DNA of 64,000 nucleotides, taken from the NCBI RefSeq assembly GCF_001976065.1, contig NZ_MNAH01000015.1:1-64000 (forward strand). The letters are read 5' to 3'. The position numbers and the translations under genes are program-made. The notes below the pieces were generated by a model, which was given only the letters and a program-made list of their open reading frames with translations, did no database searches and was not told where the DNA came from. This DNA is from Pseudomonas putida. Its GTDB lineage: Bacteria > Pseudomonadota > Gammaproteobacteria > Pseudomonadales > Pseudomonadaceae. Within the stretch, counting starts at the first letter, position 1; every line of letters begins with the position of its first letter. Shown here piece after piece: positions 34,475-43,208 of this stretch.

Positions 34475-35299
34475 ATGGCAAAACTCGAAGGCAAAGTCGC
34501 ACTGGTGACCGGTTCCGGTCGTGGCATCGGTCAACAGATCGCCCTGAAACTGGCGAGCGAAGGCGCGCGCATCGTGATCAATGACCTGGACGCCGATCCG
34601 GCCTTTGATACCGCTGAAATGATCCGCAAGATGGGTGGTGAAGCCGCCGTGTGCCACGGCAACGTCAGCGCACCGGACTTCGGCGACCGCTACATCAAGA
34701 CCGCGATGGACAGCTTCGGCAGCGTCGACATCATCGTCAACAACGCCGGCTACACCTGGGACGACGTGATCCAGAAGATGAGCGACGAGCAGTGGTACGC
34801 GATCCTCGACTGCCACATGACCGCGCCCTTCCGCATCCTGCGTGCTGCTTACCCGATCCTCAAGGCCCAGGCCCAGGCTGACGCGGCGGCAGAGCGTGAA
34901 GTGTTCCGTAAGGTGGTAAACATTTCCTCGGTGTCGGCCCTCAATGGCAACGCCGGGCAAACCAACTATTCCTCGGCCAAAGCCGGTGTAATCGGCATGA
35001 CGCGTGCATTGGCCCGTGAATGGGGTCGTTTCAAGGTCAACGTCAACGCCGTGGCTTTCGGCTTCATCGAAACCCGCATGACCAAGGCCGATGCCCATGC
35101 AGGCGCTACGGTGAACATCGAAGGTCGCGACATCCGTGTCGGTATCAGCCCGGAAGCCGCCAAGTCGTTCGCCCAACGCAACCCGCTGGGCCGTCCGGGC
35201 ACCGTGCAGGAAGCGGCGGATGCCGTGTACCTGTTCTGCTCGCCAGAGTCGAACTACATCACGGCGCAAACCATCGCTGTCGCCGGGAATCTGCAATAA
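34475..35299 (+). CDS. SDR-family 3-hydroxyacyl-CoA dehydrogenase
   Basis: A 274-residue classical short-chain dehydrogenase. Cofactor motif TGSGRGIG, NNAG (in IVNNAGYTW), serine in VVNISSVSALNG and the YSSAK catalytic pair are all in place. The long tail (GRDIRVGISPEAAKSFAQRN) resembles 3-hydroxyacyl-CoA/17-beta-HSD type SDRs of beta-oxidation clusters. It ends the operon; a REPIN follows. The expected reaction is NAD-dependent oxidation of the 3-hydroxyacyl-CoA formed by the MaoC pair. Confidence 0.9.
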   Translation: MAKLEGKVALVTGSGRGIGQQIALKLASEGARIVINDLDADPAFDTAEMIRKMGGEAAVCHGNVSAPDFGDRYIKTAMDSFGSVDIIVNNAGYTWDDVIQKMSDEQWYAILDCHMTAPFRILRAAYPILKAQAQADAAAEREVFRKVVNISSVSALNGNAGQTNYSSAKAGVIGMTRALAREWGRFKVNVNAVAFGFIETRMTKADAHAGATVNIEGRDIRVGISPEAAKSFAQRNPLGRPGTVQEAADAVYLFCSPESNYITAQTIAVAGNLQ

Positions 35300-35305
35300 A
35301 CAAAC

Positions 35306-35407
35306 CGTGGGAGCGAGCTTGCTCGCGATGGACGCCAACGCTGACGCAGGCCGCCTGACTGACCGCGTTGTCCTGACGTTTTTCGCGAGCAAGCTCGGTC
35401 CTACAGG
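35306..35407. repeat. REPIN between SDR and TetR genes
   Basis: CGTGGGAGCGAGCTTGCTCGCGATGG and the inverted TTCGCGAGCAAGCTCGGTCC flank about 50 bases. It fills the 123-bp gap and ends 15 bp before the TetR start. Confidence 0.8.
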
Positions 35408-35422
35408 CCGCAGGATCACACC

Positions 35423-36070
35423 ATGAACATGACTGATAGCAACATCCGCCTGGCCGCCATCAAACTGATCTCGCGCAATGGCGACGGCTCGCTGAGCTTG
35501 CGTCAGATCGCCACTGAAGCCGGCGTCAACCCCTCGACGCTGTGCCTCTACTACAAAGGCAAAAACGAGTTATTGCTGGAGCTGATTCTCGAGTACTTCC
35601 AGGCAGTATCCCGGGAGTGGGCCCGTCGTTGTCCCAAAAAGATGGCGACCGCCGATGTGAAACTGCTCACCTTCATCGCCTGTCACATACGCTATCACCT
35701 GGAACACCAGAAAGAGGCCATGCTCGGCAATCTGGAGTTGCGAAGTCTCCCCGAAGAGGATCTGGAGCTGGTCCGCCAAGCCCGACGCCACTATCTGAAA
35801 GCGCTGCAGGCGTTGTTGGAACAAGGCGTCAAGGAAGGTTCGCTGAGCTGTGCCGAACCCAAACTGATGGCGCGCACCCTGTTCAACATGCTGACCCATG
35901 CCTGCGTCTGGTACCGGACCGGTGGCCGCCGCAATATCGATGTCGTCATCCGCCATTACTCGGAACTGGTACTGAAAATGCTTGGCGCCGCCCCCCTCCC
36001 TTCGCCTCCTGTGCCTGCTCCGCGAGCCGTGATCACCCGCCGTCCCATGCTTTTGGATGTGCACCCATGA
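35423..36070 (+). CDS. TetR-family transcriptional regulator
   Basis: A 215-residue regulator. The HTH lies at about residues 10-55 (ISRNGDGSLSLRQIATEAGV, STLCLYYKGKNELL), with a helical ligand domain and a proline-rich tail (LPSPPVPAPRAV). It overlaps the next gene by 4 bases (ATGA), so it is coupled to a catalytically dead-looking SDR protein. Possible targets are the upstream beta-oxidation operon or the sulfatase; the sequence shows no clear TetR operator nearby. Confidence 0.88.
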   Translation: MNMTDSNIRLAAIKLISRNGDGSLSLRQIATEAGVNPSTLCLYYKGKNELLLELILEYFQAVSREWARRCPKKMATADVKLLTFIACHIRYHLEHQKEAMLGNLELRSLPEEDLELVRQARRHYLKALQALLEQGVKEGSLSCAEPKLMARTLFNMLTHACVWYRTGGRRNIDVVIRHYSELVLKMLGAAPLPSPPVPAPRAVITRRPMLLDVHP

Positions 36071-36699
36071 GCGATCTCATGCAACCATTCTCCATGGCTG
36101 GCAAGACGGTTCTGGTGGCCGATGCGGCCACTCGACTGGGCGCACATTTTGCCCGCCTGATCAGCCGTGCCGGAGCCCGTGTAGCCCTCGGTGGACAACA
36201 CCCGGCACAGTTGGAGCAACTGGCGGCGGACTTGCGTTGGGATGGTGGCGAAGTCTTGATCGTTGCACTCGACAGTGCCCGCCGACCGAGCATCGAAGCC
36301 GCACTGGATACCGTCCAAAAACGCTTCGGCAGCGTCGATGTGCTGATCAACAACAGCGCCGAACGCGAACACATCGCCCTGAACAATCACGTCGTCCACT
36401 GCACCAGCCTGCACATGATCAGGGCCGAGCGCGGTGGCAGCATCGTTAACATCGACCCGCCGCCGCGCCCGATCAGCGAGCCGAACCCGTGCCTTCGTTC
36501 CAACAGCAGCCTGATCCGCATGAGCCGCGCGATGGCCCAGTCGCTGACGCCACACCGTATTCGCGTCAACGTTATCGCTGCCGGTCGCGGCAAGGATGCA
36601 GGCCTGCAGGAACTCGACGGTCCATTGCTGTTGCTGGCCAGCGGCGCCGGAGCCAGCGTCACCGGCGCGGTGCTGCACATCGACAACCGCAACGCCTGA
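36067..36699 (+). CDS. SDR-fold protein lacking the catalytic residues (probable pseudoenzyme)
   Basis: A 210-residue protein with overall SDR layout: GKTVLVADAATRLGAHFARL, GSVDVLINNSAEREH, GGSIVNIDPPP, LTPHRIRVNVIAAG and a C-terminal ASVTGAVLHIDN. Yet the glycine-rich TGxxxGxG motif is replaced by ADAATRLG, NNAG by NNSA, the catalytic Ser region by NIDPPP, and the YxxxK pair by C...N (CLRSNSSLIRMSRAM). It cannot be an ordinary dehydrogenase. It overlaps the TetR gene by 4 bases and has normal reading-frame length, so it is maintained rather than freshly broken. A binding or regulatory role with the TetR partner is possible (inference). Confidence 0.75.
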   Translation: MSDLMQPFSMAGKTVLVADAATRLGAHFARLISRAGARVALGGQHPAQLEQLAADLRWDGGEVLIVALDSARRPSIEAALDTVQKRFGSVDVLINNSAEREHIALNNHVVHCTSLHMIRAERGGSIVNIDPPPRPISEPNPCLRSNSSLIRMSRAMAQSLTPHRIRVNVIAAGRGKDAGLQELDGPLLLLASGAGASVTGAVLHIDNRNA

Positions 36700-36731
36700 C
36701 ACCACACCATTCACTGCAGGCGCCTGTCCAG

Positions 36732-36748
36732 CCACCTGATACGGGTGG
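36732..36748. promoter_or_regulatory. Cluster palindrome, site G (before arylsulfatase)
   Basis: CCACCTGATACGGGTGG lies 76 bp upstream of the sulfatase start, in the same gene-sense orientation as sites A and B. It links the sulfatase to the cluster. Confidence 0.65.
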
Positions 36749-36823
36749 CGCGATCCTTTTGACGACGCTTGAACATGGCCGCTGTTCGCTCTGCGCGACG
36801 CCCGTCAACAAGGAACCAGTCAG

Positions 36824-38410
36824 ATGACTCGCATAAGAAAATGGCTGCCGAAACTCGCCCTCCTGGCAACAACGGTCATGGCATTGTCGGCAACTGCCGG
36901 GGCTGCCGAAAAACCCAACATTCTGGTGATCTTCGGCGACGACATCGGCCAGACCAATATCAGCGCCTACTCAATGGGTGTGGTCGGCTACAAGACGCCG
37001 AACATCGACCGCATCGCCCATGAAGGTATGTTGTTCACCGATTATTACGCGGAGAACAGCTGCACCGCCGGACGCTCGTCGTTCATTACTGGCCAGTCAC
37101 CACTGCGCACCGGCCTGTCCAAGGTTGGCGTGCCGGGCGCACCGATCGGTATCCAGAAACGTGACATCACCATCGCCCAGGCCCTCAAGTCACTTGGTTA
37201 TGCGACCGGTCAGTTCGGCAAGAACCACTTGGGCGACAAGGATGAATTCCTCCCGACCAACCACGGTTTCGACGAGTTCTTCGGCAACCTCTACCACCTC
37301 AACGCCGAAGAAGAACCCGAGCGCCCGTATTGGCCCAAGGATGACCCGGACTTCGTCAAATCAAGAACGCCACGTGGCGTGATCCACAGTTATGCCGACG
37401 GCAAGATCGAGGACACCGGTGCCCTCACCTCCAAGCGCATGGAAACCATCGACGACGAAACCACTGCTGCGGCGCAAACATTCATCGAGAAGCAGGCCAA
37501 GGCCGATAAGCCGTTCTTCGTCTGGATGAACACCACGCGCATGCACGTGTTCACCCACGTGCGTGAGTCAATGAAAGGCCAGAGCGGCATGCCCGGCAAC
37601 GAATATGCCGACGGAATGCTTGAACACGACGGCGACGTCGGTAAATTGCTGAAAACCCTCGACGACCTGAAAATCACCGACAATACCATCGTCGTCTACA
37701 CCACCGACAACGGTCCGAACCAGTTCTCTTGGCCGGACGCGGCAAATACGCCGTTCCGTAACGAAAAGAACTCCAACTGGGAGGGTGCGTACCGGGTCCC
37801 TGCCTTGATTCGCTGGCCGGGCAAGATCAAGGCGGGTGAAGTGTCCAACGAGATGTTCTCGGGCATGGACTGGTTCCCTACCCTGCTCGCGGCAGCGGGC
37901 GAAACCGACGTGAAAAACAAGCTGCTCAAAGGTTGGGCACCTACTTCGGGCGGTACCAATTTCAAGGTGCACCTGGACGGTTTCAATCAATTGCCTTACC
38001 TGACCGGGCAGCAACCAAAGGGCGAGCGCAAGGAGTTCTACTACTTCAACGACGACGGCGTACTGGTGTCGATGCGGTATGACAACTGGAAAGTCGTCTT
38101 CGCCGAGCAACGCGATCCCGGTGGATTCACGGTGTGGAGCAGCCCGTTCGTGCCGTTGCGAGTCCCGAAACTGTTCAACCTGCGAATGGACCCTTATGAG
38201 CGAGCGGACATCGTCTCTGACCAATATTACGATTGGACGGTGAAGAACTCTTATCTGCTGGCGGCGGGAGTGGCCAAGGCCGCGAGGTTCCTCCAAACCT
38301 TCGTCGAATACCCGCCTAGCCAGAAACCGGCAAGCTTCAGCATCGATCAGATTCGTGCGGTGGTGGACGCGAAAATCGAAGAGAAAAACAAAGCTCAAGC
38401 CAAGCCATGA
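36824..38410 (+). CDS. Exported arylsulfatase (formylglycine type I sulfatase)
   Basis: A 528-residue sulfatase with an N-terminal Sec signal peptide (LALLATTVMALSATAGA). Metal-binding Asp39-Asp40 lie in IFGDDIGQ. Cys80 in the CTAGR motif is the residue turned into formylglycine, and further metal ligands lie in VVYTTDNGPNQFS. Type I sulfatases hydrolyse sulfate esters in the periplasm. The strand and upstream palindrome tie it to the catabolic cluster, so the substrate may be a sulfated alcohol whose aglycone is then oxidised (inference). No formylglycine-generating enzyme gene is nearby, so activation must come from elsewhere in the genome. Start supported by AAGGAA 8 bases upstream. Confidence 0.92.
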   Translation: MTRIRKWLPKLALLATTVMALSATAGAAEKPNILVIFGDDIGQTNISAYSMGVVGYKTPNIDRIAHEGMLFTDYYAENSCTAGRSSFITGQSPLRTGLSKVGVPGAPIGIQKRDITIAQALKSLGYATGQFGKNHLGDKDEFLPTNHGFDEFFGNLYHLNAEEEPERPYWPKDDPDFVKSRTPRGVIHSYADGKIEDTGALTSKRMETIDDETTAAAQTFIEKQAKADKPFFVWMNTTRMHVFTHVRESMKGQSGMPGNEYADGMLEHDGDVGKLLKTLDDLKITDNTIVVYTTDNGPNQFSWPDAANTPFRNEKNSNWEGAYRVPALIRWPGKIKAGEVSNEMFSGMDWFPTLLAAAGETDVKNKLLKGWAPTSGGTNFKVHLDGFNQLPYLTGQQPKGERKEFYYFNDDGVLVSMRYDNWKVVFAEQRDPGGFTVWSSPFVPLRVPKLFNLRMDPYERADIVSDQYYDWTVKNSYLLAAGVAKAARFLQTFVEYPPSQKPASFSIDQIRAVVDAKIEEKNKAQAKP

Positions 38411-38536
38411 GATGAGGCCGCCACCGACCTGCCGGTCGGCGGCAACATTAGTGGTTCAGCTTCGCGTTATAGGGGAGACTTCCTTTTTTCACCGGCAGCT
38501 ATCGGCCGACTCCATCACGTATCCCCCACAGGGCGA

Positions 38537-39196
38537 TCATTGCTTTGTGCCGAGTGCCGCCATGTAGCGGGCGACCGCTTCGGCATCGGCCTGGGAAAGT
38601 GCATGATCCTCCGGCAACATCGGCGCACCGTTGGGGCGTTGTCCGGTCTGCTGAAGCACCATGATCTGATGGCTCATATAGCTGGCATGCTGGCCCGCCA
38701 CCCGTGGAATCAGCCCATTGCCCCCGCCGTCCGTCCCGTGGCAAGCGCTGCACGCTGGGACGCCCCTCGCAGGCAAGCCCTGGCGAAAGATCACTTCGCC
38801 TCGCGCATCTGTCGACCCGGTGTCAGCCTGCATGGCTCGCTGGCTCGCAAAATAGTCGGCCAGTTCGGCAATCTGAGTCTTGGTCAAATGGGACAATCCC
38901 CCCATGTACCGGCTGTCAGTTGCAGCGCTACGTCCATGGTTTTTGAAATCGGTCAGTTGCAACTGCAGATACTCGTTTTGCTGACCCGCCAACTTGGGAA
39001 ACACGGGTGAGACAGACTCCCCCGTCAGCCCATGGCACAGTGAACAAACGCTGTCCACCATGGCTATCCCCGACTGGGTGGACGTTTGCTGGAGCGCCTC
39101 CTCGCTTGTACCCATACAGCCCATGAGCGTAGCCAGGCAAAGGGCCAGAACAAGAGGTGACCCGCTATCCGAAGGGCGCATGCTGGATACGTTCAT
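38537..39196 (-). CDS. Di-haem cytochrome c lipoprotein (cytochrome c4-like)
   Basis: A 219-residue protein with two haem-binding CxxCH motifs, CSLCH (Cys51, Cys54, His55) and CSACH (Cys149, Cys152, His153), in two similar domains. Each is followed by a Leu/Ala-rich cytochrome c helix and a candidate Met ligand. The N-terminus has a lipobox LMGC with Cys27, so it is probably anchored to a membrane facing the periplasm. ATG 39196 is chosen because the signal sequence starts there. It converges with the sulfatase gene and has no obvious partner oxidase nearby; it might carry electrons from a periplasmic dehydrogenase. Confidence 0.87.
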   Translation of the reverse strand: MNVSSMRPSDSGSPLVLALCLATLMGCMGTSEEALQQTSTQSGIAMVDSVCSLCHGLTGESVSPVFPKLAGQQNEYLQLQLTDFKNHGRSAATDSRYMGGLSHLTKTQIAELADYFASQRAMQADTGSTDARGEVIFRQGLPARGVPACSACHGTDGGGNGLIPRVAGQHASYMSHQIMVLQQTGQRPNGAPMLPEDHALSQADAEAVARYMAALGTKQ

Positions 39197-39359
39197 GACT
39201 GTTACCCCAAGCGTTGGCGAATCACTATCTTCGCCTGGGGGATTGCGCTCTTTATTGATAAACCTCAACCAATCGTCTTTGGGGGGGAGGAACTCAAAGC
39301 CCTTTCGGCGCGGCACACCTCAAGGATTTCGTCCGCCAGTTCGGAATCATCCGGGCGGG

Positions 39360-40157
39360 CTAACGCGCCGCCAACAACGACTGGGCGCTGTGCGATGCCG
39401 ATGACGGCTTCGGCACCACCCGCAACTCGATCGGCGTACCGAGCAAGGCCTGACAACGCCATCGCAACCAGCGCTGGCCGGCATCATTGTGCGCCGCCCC
39501 GGGCCAGACCATGGACAGGCTTTGCGTCGGCAGCGGCAATGGAACAGCTTCGGCCCTGATGCCTTGGGCCAACGCCATCGCTCTGGCGACATAGTCGGGG
39601 ACGATAGCCAGCATTTCGCTCTGCGCCAGCAGTCTCGGCAACGCGCTGAACTGCGGTACCGCCAACACCACTTTGCGTCGCCGTCCCAACAGACTCAACG
39701 CCTGATCGGTCTCGTCAGTGGCATTGCCCATCGCTGACACCACGATATGCGGGCGTTTGCAGAACTCCTCCAGCGTCACTGGCTCCGCGCGGTTGTCGGC
39801 GCGCAGAAGCATCGGCCGGATCGTACGCAGGCACTTGCGCCGAGCACTCGCCGGCAGGTCGAGCGTGTGACTGATGCCAAGGGAGGAGACCAGGTGCATT
39901 CGGCCATTGTCGTGCAGCAACTCCAAGGGGCGGATCGCCCACCGGCTATCGAGCTCATCTTTCAATGAATACTCGTGAGCCAGGCGATCAAGGCTAGGGC
40001 GACCAGGCTGTTCAGCCGCAGTGGATGCCACGAGAACCGCAACAGTGCAATCACCTGCCGCACGTCTGCCCCGGCAGAGCACGCGTTCCGCGTCGTCCCA
40101 TAGAACCTGCATGCCTTCATTCATAGCTTTCGCAGCCGTTGGTAAACGTATGATCAT
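39360..40157 (-). pseudogene. LysR-family regulator lacking the HTH domain
   Basis: A 265-residue frame that matches the linker helix and effector-binding domain of a NodD-like LysR protein (LPTAAKAMNEGMQ, LLRADNRAEPVTLEEFCKRP, LLAQSEMLAIVPDYVARAM), but the N-terminal DNA-binding domain is missing. An in-frame TAA precedes the ATG, and translation of the upstream 250 bases on this strand gives no HTH. Either the 5' part was deleted or it is an HTH-less remnant. The C-terminal effector domain is intact, so it could still fold and bind a ligand, but DNA binding by the normal mode is impossible. Confidence 0.7.
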
Positions 40158-40902
40158 CAGGCCCCGTTACCCGCCTGCCACTCGCCGCCACTGCCTAACG
40201 TAGCCGAGAGAAACGCGGAGAAGAAAATCGACTGAAAATCTTTGCAGTAAAACCGATGCGCGGCAATTAACCATAGGTGTTAGCGCAGGCGCGCAACGTA
40301 AAGCGTGGGGGGGATTCAATCAGCGGGCCGTCATCGTAAGGTGTAGAGGCAATCTGTAGAAAGCGGTTGCAAGCGCTTCACACAATCCTCCCCTGGCAGT
40401 GTTTTGGCGATCAGCGATTCACAGCAGGAGCACGCTGGTTATTTGCGCACACTTACCCGCCCATTTGCATTCGACTGCCAATCATTTGCATCGGACTTGA
40501 TCATCATGTTGCGTGGCCATGACCGGCAGAGAACAGCCAGAAGAGGACGCTCTCAGTGGAGAGCACTTTCGTTTTCGGCCCGATTTCAAAGCTCAATATC
40601 TAAGCGTTAGAATCAAATCACGGTCATTCAAACGTGTCTACGAAAACGGCTGCATTTCAGTGACTCATGGCCTGGCTGTTGGTACTCACAGATGGGCACC
40701 GCTGCCGCCATGCCTGTGAAGAATCATTCCCGAATACCTGGACATGACATCGTAAGCAGAAGACTGCTTTTGGTTCGCCTGTCGCGGAGGGCTGAAAACG
40801 ACCCGAAGCGCACGGTCGCGGCAGCACAAAATTGATGGTAGGACGATAGGGCTCCCCAGTGAACCACGCACCATGCGATGGTCCACCAGAAAGCGAGAGG
40901 CG
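40158..40902. other. Gene-poor accessory stretch, no gene recognised
   Basis: About 745 bases of lower-GC sequence without a convincing coding region on either strand. Short frames near 40404-40610 and 40686-40886 have no recognisable domain or ribosome site. I see no tRNA or repeat arms, so this looks like decayed DNA at the edge of the accessory region. Confidence 0.5.
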
Positions 40903-41262
40903 TCAGGTACTGATGACTTCTATTGGCGGGAATTTATAGCTGCCTTTCTGGACGTCTTTGCTCGGGCCGTACATGCGAAGGATGATGTACGCGTCGTTTT
41001 CCAGGATTGGCAGGAAGTGAGGATTACTGACGTCGCCCTTGGCGGCCAGTTCGATGGTGTACATACCGTCGGCGTCAGGCTTTAGGGGGGCGATCGCCGC
41101 GACAATGGCGGTTCAATTCGTTATGGGCCATCAAGCGATTCTTGGAGGCATAGACGGTGAAAGACCAGAACTGGCTGACATCCGGCGCCTTGAGATGGAT
41201 TCGGTATTTCTTGCCGTTGGAGCCTTTGAGTGGCTTGCCATCAGAACCGGATTCCTATACCA
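40903..41262 (-). pseudogene. DUF1254/DUF1214 protein, C-terminal fragment, frameshifted
   Basis: On the minus strand the frame reads SGSDGKPLKGSNGKKYRIHL, then PDVSQFWSFTVYASKNRLMA, then, after a one-base slip in a run of six G (41087-41092), DADGMYTIELAAKG, AYIILRMYGPSKDVQKGSYK and PPIEVIST-stop. This is the conserved DUF1214 end (FWS.T.Y, DG..tI, LR.YGP, PP). A stop lies directly upstream, and the N-terminal DUF1254 part is absent. It is a decayed fragment of an exported protein of unknown function. Confidence 0.75.
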
Positions 41263-41314
41263 ATTCGACAAGAATAGAATCGATCCAAAGCAGTCAATTT
41301 CTGTGGGGTGCAAT

Positions 41315-41635
41315 GTGAAACGAGACAACACGCTGATTTTTGGAGTTTTGTCGTGCATTGAATCCAGCCTGATATCCGTTGGGTCGTCATATTCGGAAAT
41401 TACGCATCAGCTCGAACACGACTATGGCGTATCTGATGATAGTGAGCATCTTGGAGATTTCCAAAGAAGCTTGGAGTATCAGATGGAGATCCTCGAAGAT
41501 GCTGGGTTTGTGAAGAAATACTCAGAACACTATGATACTCCGGAGAATATTTTTTATCGCTTGACGTGGGCTGGACACGATTATCTCGATGACAGAAGAA
41601 CGGCTGGTTGCTTAGTCACGCGGCTTGTCACTTAA
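41315..41635 (+). CDS. DUF2513-like small protein
   Basis: A 106-residue frame from GTG (VKRDNTLIFGVLSCIES). The KRDxxLI start, the middle EYQMEILEDAGFVKKY and the conserved TWAGHDYLDD are typical of DUF2513/YjcQ-like proteins, often found on mobile or phage-related DNA; a winged-helix fold is expected. The C-terminus (RRTAGCLVTRLVT) departs from the family's usual tail, so the gene may be cut. GGGG precedes the GTG. The function is unknown. Base composition is lower in GC than the catabolic cluster. Confidence 0.65.
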   Translation: MKRDNTLIFGVLSCIESSLISVGSSYSEITHQLEHDYGVSDDSEHLGDFQRSLEYQMEILEDAGFVKKYSEHYDTPENIFYRLTWAGHDYLDDRRTAGCLVTRLVT

Positions 41636-42021
41636 AGACCCCGCCATCATGCAGATGAAAAGCTTAAGCGTATCTCGTCAGGACCAGATGTGACTTTGCT
41701 TCCCAGTGTGGGATATCAAGAAAGGCCAACGAGTACGAAACGTGGTTGACTTACTGAAGTCGTATCCGGGACGCGCGCCATCGACAATAGCGTTATAACG
41801 ATGCTCGCCTTCCATACTGGCAACCCCTGCAACAAATGATCTAGATTGCTCCCTGGGTCGTTGCACAGACCTGCCCCATTGTTTGCGTTCAACCTGACCA
41901 GTTCTTTGGGCCGACTCAACTAGCACGCTTCCTTTCGATCACCGGTAGAAGACGTCCCATAACAGCCATTCACTATGAGCTCTACAGATTCGGCGGTACT
42001 TCAACGTCCCAACCATGGATA
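41636..42021. other. Intergenic accessory stretch, nothing recognised
   Basis: About 386 bases between the DUF2513 gene and the kinase fragment. The minus strand has an 82-codon frame at 41678-41926 with no recognisable family and no ribosome site. I see no hairpin or repeat worth naming. Confidence 0.45.
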
Positions 42022-42684
42022 TTAGCGAATGGGCAAACTCACACGGAAAGTTGTGCCCTGCTCCAGTGTCGACTCGACCTCTATCTTTCCTCCATGGCCC
42101 TCGACAATCTGAGCCGCTATGAATAATCCCAGCCCGAGGCCAGACGATGTTCCTTGTTCTCCCTCGGAGTACTTGGAGAAACGCCTGTTCGGATTAAAGA
42201 GAGAGGCGAGTGCGTTGGTAGGGATAAGCTCTCCGTAATTTTGCACGCAAAAGCAGGCGGTGGCGCCATCCCCGCTCAGGGTGACTTTAATTGGACTCTG
42301 CGCTTTGCCGTGCCGCACGGCGTTGCCAATGAGATTCGAGAAAGCCTGTGCCAAGCGTGATGGGTCGTACTGGCCGGTTACCGTTCCCGAGTCGGTGAAA
42401 ATAATTTGTGCTTTTGGGTGCGCGGTGGTGAGCTCATTAACGACTGAATGACAAACAGACGTCAGGTCAGTTTTTTCCGTTCGTACCGGGATTCCAGTAC
42501 CCAGGTTGCAGCGTGCCAGGTCAAGCAGGTCATTCACCATCTGGTTGGCGCGTTGAGCGCTGGTAGTAATTTGTGCAATTATTCTTTGCCCACGAGCGCC
42601 CAACTCTTCCTTTTGTCTCAGCAGATCGGCACCCAGCGTCACAGCAACCAATGGTGTGCGAAGGTTGTGTCCTAGCACTCCCAA
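42022..42684 (-). pseudogene. Sensor histidine kinase, C-terminal catalytic fragment
   Basis: 220 residues covering only the HisKA and ATPase domains: H-box LGVLGHNLRTPLVAV with the phospho-accepting His, N-box FSNLIGNAVRHG and G-box SSGLGLGLFIAAQIVEGHGG. There is no sensor or membrane part, and the 5' side joins a chemoreceptor fragment. The first codon would be TTG (42684) with no ribosome site. It is probably the tail of a decayed hybrid or PAS kinase. The domain residues themselves are intact, so a functional soluble kinase cannot be fully excluded. Confidence 0.65.
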
Positions 42685-42749
42685 GACTGTTTTTGCCCCA
42701 TGGCCTACGAAACCCGGGGCGATTCAAAACAGCGCGATCGGCACTGGGC

Positions 42750-42910
42750 ATGCAACGAAGCAATGATCCCGTGGATCTGCTGGGTTGATGACTGTGTACG
42801 CTGCGTCTGAGAGCGAACTCCGTCGGCAACCACGGCAAACCCTCGCCCCAGTTCCCCGCCCGCACCGCTACGATGGCGGCGTTGAGTTCCAGCAAGCTGG
42901 TCTGCTAGGC
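42750..42910 (-). pseudogene. Chemoreceptor signalling-tip fragment, broken
   Basis: The minus strand encodes the MCP hairpin tip with two lesions. (E)QTSLLELNAAIVAVRAG has its leading Glu codon changed to TAG. One base is lost after the AGCGG..GGGCGGGG stretch, and the sequence then continues in another frame as GELGRGFAVVADGVRSQTQR. It matches [20 protein letters not shown] of the intact receptor at 7269. Only about 50 codons remain. Confidence 0.75.
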
Positions 42911-43208
42911 AACCCGATTGCAGGGCGCCCACGCTTTTCTATTGATGTCGCTATAGAACGAAGCCACTTGCACCGTTCAAGGTCAGCCAGCAAGCGACCT
43001 TGGTGAGTCTGCTTTTTCTTGCAGCTCATATAAGCATCAAGTTTATATTTCAAAATCTTCCAAGGATCGCAAGTTTTTGGGAGCGAGAGTTTCGAGCCAG
43101 ACTATAATAAAATGATTAAATGCGAACTGATAGGCGTGAGCACTCTTAGAAATTGGTGGTTAATACAATTTAACCTGTAATGGCTCGGTGCAGTGATGAG
43201 GATTTAAT

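Noticed and set aside
14875..36748. The 17-bp palindromes as intrinsic terminators
   Set aside because: None is followed by a T-run, the loop is only five bases, and they lie at similar distances before starts rather than after stops; an operator explains them better.
38537..39316. Cytochrome start at 39316 (40 residues longer)
   Set aside because: The extra residues precede the lipoprotein signal sequence and would bury it; ATG 39196 gives a normal signal.
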